From Microlunatus parietis (GTDB lineage Bacteria > Actinomycetota > Actinomycetes > Propionibacteriales > Propionibacteriaceae): a DNA stretch of 64,000 nt. A model generated the notes under the pieces. It had not been told where the DNA came from. It was given only the letters and a program-made list of their open reading frames with translations, and made no database searches. The stretch covers positions 3,038,001 through 3,102,000 of the forward strand of contig NZ_JACCBU010000001.1 of assembly GCF_013407955.1 (NCBI RefSeq), given 5' to 3'. Below, piece by piece: positions 9,807 to 17,605 of this stretch. How positions within the stretch are numbered: position 1 is the first letter of the stretch; every line of letters begins with the position of its first letter. Both the position numbers and the translations under genes were made by a program.

Positions 9807-11030
9807 GTGATCGCTCGACGTCAACGCATCGTGCTGTTCGGGCGCACCAGCGACGCCGATGCGCGGTCGGTCGCCGATGTCCTGCGGCAGGAGACGGCCG
9901 GCGGGGTGTTGATCCTGGTCGCGGCCGCGGCCGCACTGATCTGGGCGAACCTCGCCCAGGCGAGCTATCAGGACGTCCTGCATCTCCAGCTCGGGCCGCT
10001 CGACCTGCATCACTGGGCGGCCGACGGGCTGTTGACGATCTTCTTCTTCGTGGCCGGGCTGGAACTGAAGCGGGAGTTCACGGTCGGCTCGCTGTCGCAG
10101 CCGGCGAACGCCCTGGTGCCGATCGTCGCCGCGCTGTGCGGCATGGCCCTGCCCGCGTCGGTCTACCTGGCTGTGAACGTCATTGCGCCCGGCGGTCGGC
10201 TGGAGGGTTGGGCGATCCCGATGGCCACGGACATCGCCTTCGCGCTGGCCATCCTCGCGGTGGTCGCCCCCGGTCTGCCGGCCAGCCTGCGCGCGTTCTT
10301 GCTGACCTTGGCGATCGTCGATGATCTTGGTGCGATCCTGGTGATCGCGATCGCGTTCACCGCCGAGGTGCAGCCGCTGTGGCTGCTCGGCGTCGCCGGC
10401 TGCGCGGGGCTGTGGGCGCTGCTGCAATGGCGTCGGATTCGCGGCTGGTACTTCTATCTGCCACTCGGTCTGTTGTGCTGGTGGCTCACCCTGTCCAGCG
10501 GGATCCACGCCACGATCAGCGGGGTCCTGCTGGGCCTGCTGACCCGGGCCCGGGAACGCGAGGACGACCTGGCCGGCGACGCGGGCACCCCGGTGGATCG
10601 CTGGGAGCATCTGTGGCGGCCGGTGTCGGCCGGGGTCGCGGTGCCGCTGTTCGCGCTGTTCTCGGCCGGTGTCGCGCTGTCCCCCGACGTACTGCGGACC
10701 ATGATCAGCGAGCCGGCGGTGATCGGCATCGTGGCCGGACTGGTGATCGGCAAGGCCTTCGGCGTGTTCGGCGGCGCCGCGCTCACGGCCCGGTTCACCC
10801 GGGCCGAGCTGGCGCCGGACCTGAAGTGGTCCGAGGTGTTCTCGGTGTCGATCTTGGCCGGCGTCGGCTTCACCGTGTCGCTGTTGATCTCCGATCTCGC
10901 CTTCGGTGACGACAAGGCCATGGCCGAACTGGCCAAGGCCGCCGTCCTGATCGGTTCCTTGCTGGCCGCCGGCCTGGCCGCGGTCTCCCTGCGTCGGCGT
11001 ACGTCGGCACGGCGGCGCGCCGACTCCTGA
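9807..11030 (+). CDS. nhaA: Na+/H+ antiporter NhaA
   Basis: A 407-residue, roughly 12-helix membrane protein that exchanges protons for Na+ in pH and sodium homeostasis. NhaA hallmarks are present: FFFVAGLELKREF near the N-terminus, MATDIAFALAILA with the unwound-helix aspartate, and AIVDDLGAI holding the paired aspartates of the ion site. I start at GTG 9807, preceded by GGGAG; the frame runs 45 codons further upstream but through the acsA terminator hairpin, so that extension is not coding. Confidence 0.95.
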   Translation: MIARRQRIVLFGRTSDADARSVADVLRQETAGGVLILVAAAAALIWANLAQASYQDVLHLQLGPLDLHHWAADGLLTIFFFVAGLELKREFTVGSLSQPANALVPIVAALCGMALPASVYLAVNVIAPGGRLEGWAIPMATDIAFALAILAVVAPGLPASLRAFLLTLAIVDDLGAILVIAIAFTAEVQPLWLLGVAGCAGLWALLQWRRIRGWYFYLPLGLLCWWLTLSSGIHATISGVLLGLLTRAREREDDLAGDAGTPVDRWEHLWRPVSAGVAVPLFALFSAGVALSPDVLRTMISEPAVIGIVAGLVIGKAFGVFGGAALTARFTRAELAPDLKWSEVFSVSILAGVGFTVSLLISDLAFGDDKAMAELAKAAVLIGSLLAAGLAAVSLRRRTSARRRADS

Positions 11031-11108
11031 GGGTGAACCCGGCTGGTCCGACACACCCTGGGGCGTGGTTCCGTTAGGCTCCCGCAGAGACGAGAGGAGC
11101 AGCAGATC

Positions 11109-11561
11109 ATGGCAGAACCAGCGGTGGGCGACATCGTCAAGAGCATCACCGAGGACGTCAAGGTCCTGATCCAGGGCGAGGTCGAACTGGCCAAGCGAGA
11201 ACTCTCCGAGTCGGCCAAGCGGGGCGGCATCGGCGCCGGGATGTTCGGCGCGGCCGGCTATTTCGTGATCAACGCGCTGACGCTGCTCTATGTCGCGGCG
11301 GCGCTCGGCCTGTGGGCCTTGACCGGGATCCACGTCGCGCTCTGTTTCCTGATCGTCGCCGGCGTGCTGTTGCTGATCGCGGCGATCCTGGCGCTGATCG
11401 GTTACACGTCGGTGCGCAAGATCAAGCCGCCGGAGGCGACGATCGCGGAGGCGAACAAGGCGATCGAGGACGTGAAGTCGGCCACCGAGCGCGGCCTGGC
11501 GGCAGTCAACACGCCGCTGCCCGAGCGCACCGCGATCAAGGCCGGGCCGGACTTCCGCTGA
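11109..11561 (+). CDS. Holin-like membrane protein (Phage_holin_3_6 / DUF1469 type)
   Basis: A 150-residue protein with an amphipathic N-terminus (GDIVKSITEDVKVLIQGEVELAKREL), two transmembrane helices (about 48-75 and 78-101) and a basic-to-acidic C-terminal tail with IAEANKAIEDVKSATERG. This is the pattern of the actinobacterial holin-superfamily-III-like proteins, usually chromosomal and unrelated to prophage; no phage genes are nearby. A GAGAGGAGC ribosome site precedes the ATG. Its last 26 bases overlap the end of the convergent TetR gene. Confidence 0.75.
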   Translation: MAEPAVGDIVKSITEDVKVLIQGEVELAKRELSESAKRGGIGAGMFGAAGYFVINALTLLYVAAALGLWALTGIHVALCFLIVAGVLLLIAAILALIGYTSVRKIKPPEATIAEANKAIEDVKSATERGLAAVNTPLPERTAIKAGPDFR

Positions 11562-12159
11562 CCGGCCGACCGGTCGGCACCGTCGGCCCGGCCAGCAGCG
11601 GCAGCACCACCTCGTCCACCAGGCCCGCCACATCCAGCGGCCGGCCGTCCAGCAGGAGTCGGTAGCGCAGGATCGCCGGACCGGCCTCCAGCCGCTGGTC
11701 GGTGATCACCGCCGGATCGATCTCACCCCGGGCCGCGGCCCGCTCGACGATCGAGCGGAGCAGCCGCAACCCGCCGTGCCGCGAATACCCGCGGACCCGG
11801 GCGTGCTGCTCCGGGTCGTCGAGGGACTCGGCCCAGAGCCCGCGCAGGGCGACGCCGACCGGACCGTTCAACTCGCCGGCGAACCGCTCGAACAGCATGA
11901 TCAGATCGGACCGCAGCGTCCCGGTGTCGATCATGGAATCGTCGGCGGGCAGCCGGGAGTAGATCGTGTCCATGATCATTTCGACCCGGGTCGGCCAGCG
12001 CCGGTAGAGCGACGCCTTCCCGGTCCGGGCCCGCTGCGCCACCGTCTCCATGGTCACCGCCGCATAGCCGTGCTGGGTCAGTTCGGCCAGCACCGCGTCG
12101 TAGATCGCGGCCAGAAGTTGATCACCCCGCCGACGCGGCTCTGTCCGATGATCGCTCAC
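11536..12159 (-). CDS. TetR-family regulator coupled to the dikinase gene
   Basis: A 207-residue TetR protein: helix-turn-helix AVTMETVAQRARTGKASLYRRWPTR at about 35-60, followed by a TetR_C_16-like effector domain (FERFAGELNGPVGVALRGLWAE). Its GTG start overlaps the stop of the dikinase in a GTGA junction, so the two are co-transcribed and coupled. The obvious binding site is the perfect inverted repeat over the dikinase start codon (14552-14574), giving autoregulation of the pair. The inducer is unknown. Confidence 0.85.
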   Translation of the reverse strand: MSDHRTEPRRRGDQLLAAIYDAVLAELTQHGYAAVTMETVAQRARTGKASLYRRWPTRVEMIMDTIYSRLPADDSMIDTGTLRSDLIMLFERFAGELNGPVGVALRGLWAESLDDPEQHARVRGYSRHGGLRLLRSIVERAAARGEIDPAVITDQRLEAGPAILRYRLLLDGRPLDVAGLVDEVVLPLLAGPTVPTGRPVSGSPARP

Positions 12160-14564
12160 ACGCCGTCCTCGGCCGCGGTCACCGTGCCCGTCGACCCATC
12201 GACCCGGATCCGTTGCCCGGTACGCAAACGCCGGGTCCCGTCGCCGGTGCCCATGACCGCCGGCAGGCCGTACTCGCGGGCCACGATCGCAGCGTGCGAG
12301 CCGACGCCGCCGGTGTCGGCCACCACCGCGACCGCGCTCTGGAACAGCGGGGTCCAGGACGGATTCGTGTACGGGCAGACGAGCACCTCGCCCGGTCGCA
12401 TGGTCGCGAACTCGGCCGGCGTCGTGATCACCCGGGCCGGCCCGGTGGCCACCCCGGCGCCCGCCGGCATGCCGGTGACGAGCGCGTCGCCGGCGTCCGC
12501 ACCGGCGGCGAACGTAGCGCCGCGGTTGATCATGGGCACCGAGGCCAGCCGGTCCCGGCTGATCGCCCGCTGCCGGACCAGCCGGGCCAGCCGGTCCCGC
12601 TCGGCCTCCGCCAGCCGGGACGGTTCGTCGAGCCGCTCCAGTTCCTCCAGCCGCAGGTGGAAGACGTCGAACGGTTCCGGCAGCACGCCGGCCTCGTGCA
12701 GTCGCCGGCCGATCTCCAGCAGGCAGCGCCGGAGCACCGGCGCCGGCCGGGTGAGCAGGTCGTGCGAGTCCTCCCGAAACGCCATCCCGGCCTGGGCGGC
12801 CTCGATCGCCCGGCGCATCGCCTCCCGCCGCCGCGGGTCGGCCAGGCTGCGCTTGGCGTACACGATCTGTTCGGCCTCGGCACTGCGGCTGGCCGGTGCG
12901 GCGGTGGATCGGTTCGCGACCAGCGCCTGGAGCATGCCGAGCGGCACCTCCGGCGCGTCGATCCAGGTCGGCGGCGAGACCAGCACCGGGCTGCTGGTCT
13001 CCCGGTGGCCGTAGTCGGAGAGCAGCCGCTCGAAGTCCGCGGCGAGGTCGGCCAGGGCCGGGTCGGTGCGCAGCCGTACCAGCAGGTCGGCGGTGCTCAG
13101 GTCCGCGAACAGCCGGGCGGCCTCGGGCCGTTGCCGTACCGACCTGGCAAGATCGGCCAGCCTGCTGTTCATGATCGACGTCACGGTCTCGGCCCCCGCC
13201 ATCAGGGCGCCGAGCAGCTTGGTCTCGCGGATCAGCGCGAGCCGGAACCGAAGCCGGAGCAGCGCCAGCCCGATCCCGGGCAGGAAGTCGGCCCGGAGCG
13301 ACTCGCCGAGCTCGGCCACCCGGAACAGATCCCGCGGCCGGCGCAGCAGGTCCCGCCAGCTCAGCGCGGCCGGATCGCCGGCCAGGTCGGCCAGCCGGCG
13401 TTCGAACTGCGACACCCGCGGATCCTGCCGCCAGCGCCGCGGGTCGAACCGGTTCATCCGCATCAGCAACTGAGGCAGGGCGATCAGCAGGCGTGGCGTG
13501 GGCCGCGGGGTGGGCGGCCGGAACTGGACGACCACGCCGTCGGTCTCCGGCAGCAGGTCGGCCAGCTCGACGTCGAGCCCCTGGGCCTTGATCAGATTGA
13601 GCATCATCCCGGCCGGCCCGTACGGCAGCCAGGTGGTGCTGTCCAGCGGGTACGGCCGCTCGGTGAAGTACTCGGTGGCCACGGAGACCGCGAACCGCTG
13701 CGCCCTGGTGGCTCGTACGGGCTCCGGCAGTGCCGTCATCGGCCGGGCCTGGAGCAGCCGGATCTTGCCGTCGGCGATCGCCCATTCCAGGTCCTGCGGG
13801 CCGCCGAACAGGTCCCGGACCGCGGCGCCCAACTCGGCCAGCCGGGCCAGCCGGCCGGCATCGAGCAGCGGTTCGCCGTCGCCGCCGGAGCGGAACTCGA
13901 GCCGGCCCCCGGTCGGGTCGACCAGATAGTGATCGGGCGTCACGTCGCCGGAGACCAGCGCCTCGCCGAGCCCCGACACGGCGTCGATCATGAACCGGTC
14001 CCGGTCGCCGGTCACCGGGTCCGCGGTGAACATGACCCCGGCCAGCTCGGCCGGCACCATCGCCTGGACGACGACGGCGATCGCGACCTCGTCGGGTGTG
14101 ATGCCGAGCCGGCGCCGGTAGGCGACCGCTCGGTCGGTCCACAGCGACGCCCAGCAGCGGGCGACCGCGCCGAGCAGGTCGTCCCGGTCGACGTCGAGGT
14201 AGGTGTCCTGCTGGCCGGCGAAGGCCGCGCCGGGCAGGTCCTCGGCGGTGGCGCTGGAGCGCACGGCGACCGGACCGCCGCCGAGCCGGTCGTAGGCCTG
14301 CCGGATCCGGTCGGCCAGGGCCGGCTCGATCGGCACCGCCTCGATCCGTGCGCGCAGGTCGGCCGGTTCGGCGGTGAGGTCGAGGCCGGCCACCTGGCTG
14401 TGGTAGGCGGCCGTCGTGATCACGAAGCCGTCCGGCACCGGGAAGCCCGCGGCCGCCAGCCGGCCGAGATTCGCACCCTTGCCGCCGAGGTCGTCCAGCG
14501 AGGTGCCGGCCTCGGCGAGGCTGCCGGTGACCAGGACCGGCGTCGACTCGATTAGAGAACTCAT
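12156..14564 (-). CDS. Rifampin phosphotransferase-like PEP-utilising dikinase
   Basis: An 802-residue protein. The N-terminal ATP-grasp/pyruvate-phosphate-dikinase domain (about 20-300) shows LGGKGANLGRL, VAVRSSATAEDLPGAAFAGQQDT and LQARPM. A helical centre follows (about 320-680). A C-terminal phosphohistidine swivel domain shows GGVGSHAAIVAREYG with His757. Order ATP-grasp, centre, His domain at the very end, with no PEP-binding TIM barrel, is that of rifampin phosphotransferase (Rph) and not PEP synthase. Rph moves the beta-phosphate of ATP to rifamycin. Whether this protein takes rifamycins or another substrate cannot be told. It precedes and overlaps a TetR gene. Confidence 0.8.
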   Translation of the reverse strand: MSSLIESTPVLVTGSLAEAGTSLDDLGGKGANLGRLAAAGFPVPDGFVITTAAYHSQVAGLDLTAEPADLRARIEAVPIEPALADRIRQAYDRLGGGPVAVRSSATAEDLPGAAFAGQQDTYLDVDRDDLLGAVARCWASLWTDRAVAYRRRLGITPDEVAIAVVVQAMVPAELAGVMFTADPVTGDRDRFMIDAVSGLGEALVSGDVTPDHYLVDPTGGRLEFRSGGDGEPLLDAGRLARLAELGAAVRDLFGGPQDLEWAIADGKIRLLQARPMTALPEPVRATRAQRFAVSVATEYFTERPYPLDSTTWLPYGPAGMMLNLIKAQGLDVELADLLPETDGVVVQFRPPTPRPTPRLLIALPQLLMRMNRFDPRRWRQDPRVSQFERRLADLAGDPAALSWRDLLRRPRDLFRVAELGESLRADFLPGIGLALLRLRFRLALIRETKLLGALMAGAETVTSIMNSRLADLARSVRQRPEAARLFADLSTADLLVRLRTDPALADLAADFERLLSDYGHRETSSPVLVSPPTWIDAPEVPLGMLQALVANRSTAAPASRSAEAEQIVYAKRSLADPRRREAMRRAIEAAQAGMAFREDSHDLLTRPAPVLRRCLLEIGRRLHEAGVLPEPFDVFHLRLEELERLDEPSRLAEAERDRLARLVRQRAISRDRLASVPMINRGATFAAGADAGDALVTGMPAGAGVATGPARVITTPAEFATMRPGEVLVCPYTNPSWTPLFQSAVAVVADTGGVGSHAAIVAREYGLPAVMGTGDGTRRLRTGQRIRVDGSTGTVTAAEDGV

Positions 14565-14579
14565 AGTTCTCTAACTGTA
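14552..14579 (-). promoter_or_regulatory. TetR operator spanning the dikinase start codon, with -10 box
   Basis: TTAGAGAACT (14552-14561) and AGTTCTCTAA (14565-14574) form a perfect inverted repeat whose 3-base centre is the ATG start codon itself (14564-14562). On the minus strand a TACAGT -10 box lies 9 bases before the ATG, so the mRNA is probably leaderless. A bound repressor would occlude both transcription start and the first codons. Confidence 0.75.
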
Positions 14580-14615
14580 GCCCGGTAGTTCACCCATCCG
14601 CCAGACTGGGGCACC

Positions 14616-15566
14616 GTGAGTGGGACCCGCAATCACCAGATCGCCGTGCTCGTGCTCGAGGGCGCGAAGCCGCTCGATGTCGGCATCCCGGCCCAGGTGT
14701 TCTCGAACCGGCCGACGATGCCGTACGACGTGCAGGTGTGCGGGGCGGCGCCCGGGCTGGTGACCGGCGGCGACGGGCTCTCGTACCACGTGGCCGAGGG
14801 ACTCGCGGCGCTCGACCGGGCCGACACGATCTTCGTACCGGGCTACCGGACGCCCGCCGACACCGACCCGCCGGCCGTCGTCGTCGACGCCCTCAAGACG
14901 GCCCACGCCCGCGGCGCCCGGCTGGCCGCGATCTCGACCGGCGCGTTCGCCCTGGCCGGGACCGGACTGCTCGACGGCAAGCGGGCGACGACGCACTGGC
15001 ACTACACGAGGGCCCTGCAGGAGCGGCATTCCAGGATCCGGGTGGATGAGAACGTGCTGTTCGTCGACGAGGGCACCGTGCTCACCTCGGCCGGGGCGGC
15101 GTCCGGCATCGACCTCTGCCTGCACCTGGTCCGGCGCGACCACGGGGTCGGGCTGTCCAACGACGTCGCCCGGCGGCTAGTCGCCGCGCCGTACCGGAGC
15201 GGCGGGCAGGCGCAGTACGTGCCGCGGAGCGTCCCCGAGCCGCTCGGCGACCTGTTCGCCGACACCCGCGAGTGGGCGCTCGGGCACCTCGCCGAGCCGC
15301 TGACCCTGGAGCGGCTGGCCCGCAACGCGCGGGTGTCGGCGCGGACGTTCTCCCGGCGGTTCGTCGAGGACACCGGCTATACGCCGATGCAGTGGGTGCT
15401 CCGGGCGCGGGTCGACCTGGCCCGCGAGCTGCTGGAGCGCAGCGACCTCACCGTCGAACAGATCGCCCACCGGGTCGGCCTCGGCACCGCCGCCAACCTG
15501 AGGCTGCACTTCCACCGGATCCTCGGCACGTCCCCCACCGAATACCGGCACACGTTCTCGGCCTGA
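14616..15566 (+). CDS. GlxA/FtrA-family AraC-type regulator with DJ-1/PfpI domain
   Basis: A 316-residue protein. The N-terminal two thirds is a class I glutamine-amidotransferase-like (DJ-1/PfpI) fold (HQIAVLVLEGAKPLDVGIPAQVF, then the nucleophile-elbow region AAISTGAFALAGTGLLDGKRATTHWHYT), where the elbow position is Thr, so it is probably a sensor rather than an enzyme. The C-terminus is an AraC double helix-turn-helix (LTLERLARNARVSARTFSRRF and LTVEQIAHRVGLGTAANLRLHF). It starts at GTG and is divergent from the dikinase operon with a 51-base gap. Confidence 0.88.
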   Translation: MSGTRNHQIAVLVLEGAKPLDVGIPAQVFSNRPTMPYDVQVCGAAPGLVTGGDGLSYHVAEGLAALDRADTIFVPGYRTPADTDPPAVVVDALKTAHARGARLAAISTGAFALAGTGLLDGKRATTHWHYTRALQERHSRIRVDENVLFVDEGTVLTSAGAASGIDLCLHLVRRDHGVGLSNDVARRLVAAPYRSGGQAQYVPRSVPEPLGDLFADTREWALGHLAEPLTLERLARNARVSARTFSRRFVEDTGYTPMQWVLRARVDLARELLERSDLTVEQIAHRVGLGTAANLRLHFHRILGTSPTEYRHTFSA

Positions 15567-15678
15567 CTCCTCATTGGCGAGATCCTTGCGATGGCTGGCG
15601 AAAGGTCCGGCGCGATCCTTGCGTACGGTGTCGTTCGAGCCACTTTCGAGCCCGTACGTGAGCGCAGAGCATGAGCTC

Positions 15679-16677
15679 ATGACACGCATCGCCATCAACG
15701 GCTTCGGCCGGATCGGCCGCAACACGCTCCGCGGCCTCCTCGAACGAGACACCAAGCTCGAAGTCGTCGCCGTCAACGACCTGACCGCGCCGGACGCCCT
15801 GGCCCACCTGCTCAAGTACGACAGCTCGCTCGGCCGCCTCGACGTCCCGGTCGAGGTGGACGGCTCGGACCTGATCGTCGACGGACAGCGGATCCAGGTG
15901 CTCGCCGAACGCGAACCCGGCAAGCTCCCCTGGGCCGACCTGGGCGTCGAGCTGGTGCTCGAGGTCACCGGCCGGTTCACCGCGGCCGACGCCGCCCGAG
16001 CCCACCTCGACGCCGGCGCCCGGAAGGTGCTGGTCGGCGCCCCGTCGGCCGGCGCCGACGTGACGCTGGCGTACGGCGTCAACACCGAGGCCTACGACCC
16101 GGATCGGCACGTGATCATCTCGAACGCGTCCTGCACCACGAACGCCCTGGCACCGCTCGCCGCGGTGCTTGATGATCTTGCCGGCATCGAGCACGGCTTC
16201 ATGACCACCGTGCACGCGTACACCCAGGAGCAGAACCTGCAGGACGGCCCGCACCGCGACCCGCGCCGGGCCCGCGCGGCCGCCGTCAACATCGCGCCGA
16301 CCACCACCGGGGCCGCGAAGGCGATCGGCCTGGTGCTGCCGAACCTCAACGGCAAGCTGTCCGGCGACTCGATCCGGGTGCCGGTGCCGGTCGGTTCGCT
16401 GGTCGAGCTGAACACCACCGTGGCCCGCGAGGTCAGCCGGGACGATGTCCTCGCGGCCTATCGAACCGCGGCCGACGGCAAGCTCAAGGGCATCCTCGAC
16501 TACTCCGAGGATCCGCTCGTCTCCAGCGACATCACCGGGCAGCCGGCCTCGGCGATCTTCGACAGCCTGCTCACCCGGGTCGACGGCCGGCACGTCAAGG
16601 TGGTCGCCTGGTACGACAACGAGTGGGGCTTCTCCAACCGGGTGATCGACACCCTGCAACTGCTGGCCGCCAATTAG
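15679..16677 (+). CDS. gap: Glyceraldehyde-3-phosphate dehydrogenase (stand-alone)
   Basis: A 332-residue enzyme oxidising glyceraldehyde-3-phosphate to 1,3-bisphosphoglycerate with NAD(P). The Rossmann motif INGFGRIGRNTLRGL opens the protein, NDLT sits where the adenosine-binding aspartate is expected, and the active site SNASCTTNALAP contains Cys152. TTTGAAKAIG and WYDNEWGFSNRV are intact. I start at ATG 15679 because the conserved MTRIAINGFG begins there, although the frame is open for 35 codons upstream. No pgk or tpi follows, unlike the usual actinobacterial glycolytic operon, so this may be a second GAPDH. Confidence 0.93.
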   Translation: MTRIAINGFGRIGRNTLRGLLERDTKLEVVAVNDLTAPDALAHLLKYDSSLGRLDVPVEVDGSDLIVDGQRIQVLAEREPGKLPWADLGVELVLEVTGRFTAADAARAHLDAGARKVLVGAPSAGADVTLAYGVNTEAYDPDRHVIISNASCTTNALAPLAAVLDDLAGIEHGFMTTVHAYTQEQNLQDGPHRDPRRARAAAVNIAPTTTGAAKAIGLVLPNLNGKLSGDSIRVPVPVGSLVELNTTVAREVSRDDVLAAYRTAADGKLKGILDYSEDPLVSSDITGQPASAIFDSLLTRVDGRHVKVVAWYDNEWGFSNRVIDTLQLLAAN

Positions 16678-17103
16678 CACGACGAGCGCGCCCCGTACCC
16701 GCCAACGCGTCGCCCGTCACCGGGGCCAACCGGACACCGCATTGCTCGACGTGCCCACCCCGGGAACCCGTCGCCCTCCCCCGACGGCGCGCCCATCCGA
16801 TCCAACGCAGCAGCCGCCCCCACCCGAGCCCGCCTCCCGCCCGAGGCCCTCGCCCACCCCTCCGACGCCGCACCCCGCGTGTCCGCCTTGTGCGTCGGGC
16901 GACCCGCGAGGACGGCGAGGGCTATGCGCAGGGGCAGGGACGGGCGGCGCGAGGAACAGGCGGCACGCCGATGGGCAGCGCGGCGACAGGCAGCGCGAGC
17001 AGGCGCGCAAGCCGGGCGTGCGCAACAGGCGGGATGCAAGTAGCGGCGTTACGGGGACTGGCAACACGAGGCAGGCACCTTCGCACAGCCCACCCGCCTT
17101 GTG

Positions 17104-17167
17104 CGTCGGTTGTCGATATTTCCACGCCAGGGCTCGCGCCAGCGGTGGGATTGTCGACAACCCGACG
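17104..17167. repeat. Long imperfect inverted repeat (arms about 22-24 bases)
   Basis: The left arm (17104-17125, beginning CGTCGGTTGTCGAT) pairs imperfectly with the right arm (17144-17167, ending GTCGACAACCCGACG) around an 18-base GC-rich loop. It starts inside the second copy of the 16-base direct repeat. Confidence 0.6.
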
Positions 17168-17309
17168 CGGTCCTACTGGGAACGGTGAGGATACGCGAGC
17201 GTCGGTCACCGGCAGCGCGCGCCCAACGGGCCGGCGCGGGGACGGGGCTTGCGCGGGGACGACCTGCGCACGAGAACGTGCGGCGCGGCGACGGGGCGGC
17301 GGGACGTAC

Positions 17310-17385
17310 GGCGCGAGACGGGACAGGCGGCGCGGGACGGGACAGGCGGCGCGAGACGGGACAGGCGGCGCGGGACGGGACAGGC
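17310..17385. repeat. Four 19-base tandem repeats in an alternating A/G pattern
   Basis: Four abutting copies of GGCGCGRGACGGGACAGGC, with R being A, G, A, G in turn, so the true higher-order unit is 38 bases. Copies: 17310-17328, 17329-17347, 17348-17366, 17367-17385. There are no spacers, so this is not a CRISPR array. Confidence 0.9.
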
Positions 17386-17419
17386 GTAGCGAGTACACGG
17401 GCCCTGCTGGGCGTGGTTG

Positions 17420-17499
17420 GTGTCGTTTATCCTCCACGGTTCGCGCACCCAGGGCGAATGCCACGTGGAAATGCTCGAACCGTGGAGGAATAACGACAC
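17420..17499. repeat. 80-base hairpin element with 24-base arms
   Basis: The left arm 17420-17443 and right arm 17476-17499 match at 22 of 24 positions (sharing GTGTCGTT and CCTCCACGGTTCG), around a 32-base loop that itself contains CCACGTGG. It lies about 106 bases past the alpha-glucosidase stop, so it could act as a processing or terminator structure, or be a palindromic mobile repeat. Confidence 0.75.
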
Positions 17500-17605
17500 T
17501 TTGCCCTCGGACCGCCTGCCTCAGGTCGCTCGCGGATCCTCGCTCGCGCCGTGCACCGGCGCACCGACCGAGCGCTCGGACTCTCCGGCCCTCCGCCTCT
17601 CCGCG

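Larger units (their letters stand above)
16678..17605. other. 928-base gene-free, repeat-rich stretch
   Basis: No credible gene: the open frames here are runs of Pro/Ala/Arg or Gly/Arg/Thr that follow the base repeats. It holds a 16-base direct repeat (CCGCCTTGTGCGTCGG at 16883-16898 and 17094-17109), a 19-base tandem array, and two long imperfect inverted repeats, each listed separately. The stretch lies between the gap stop and the 3' end of the convergent alpha-glucosidase gene. Confidence 0.75.

Noticed and set aside
11109..11561. Prophage remnant because of a holin-like gene
   Set aside because: This holin-like family is normally chromosomal in actinobacteria, and no other phage gene is present.
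12156..14564. Annotation of the dikinase as PEP synthase (ppsA)
   Set aside because: PEP synthase has the phosphohistidine domain in the middle and a PEP-binding TIM barrel at the end; here the histidine domain is C-terminal, as in rifampin phosphotransferase.
17310..17385. CRISPR array
   Set aside because: Units abut each other without spacers and there are no cas genes.
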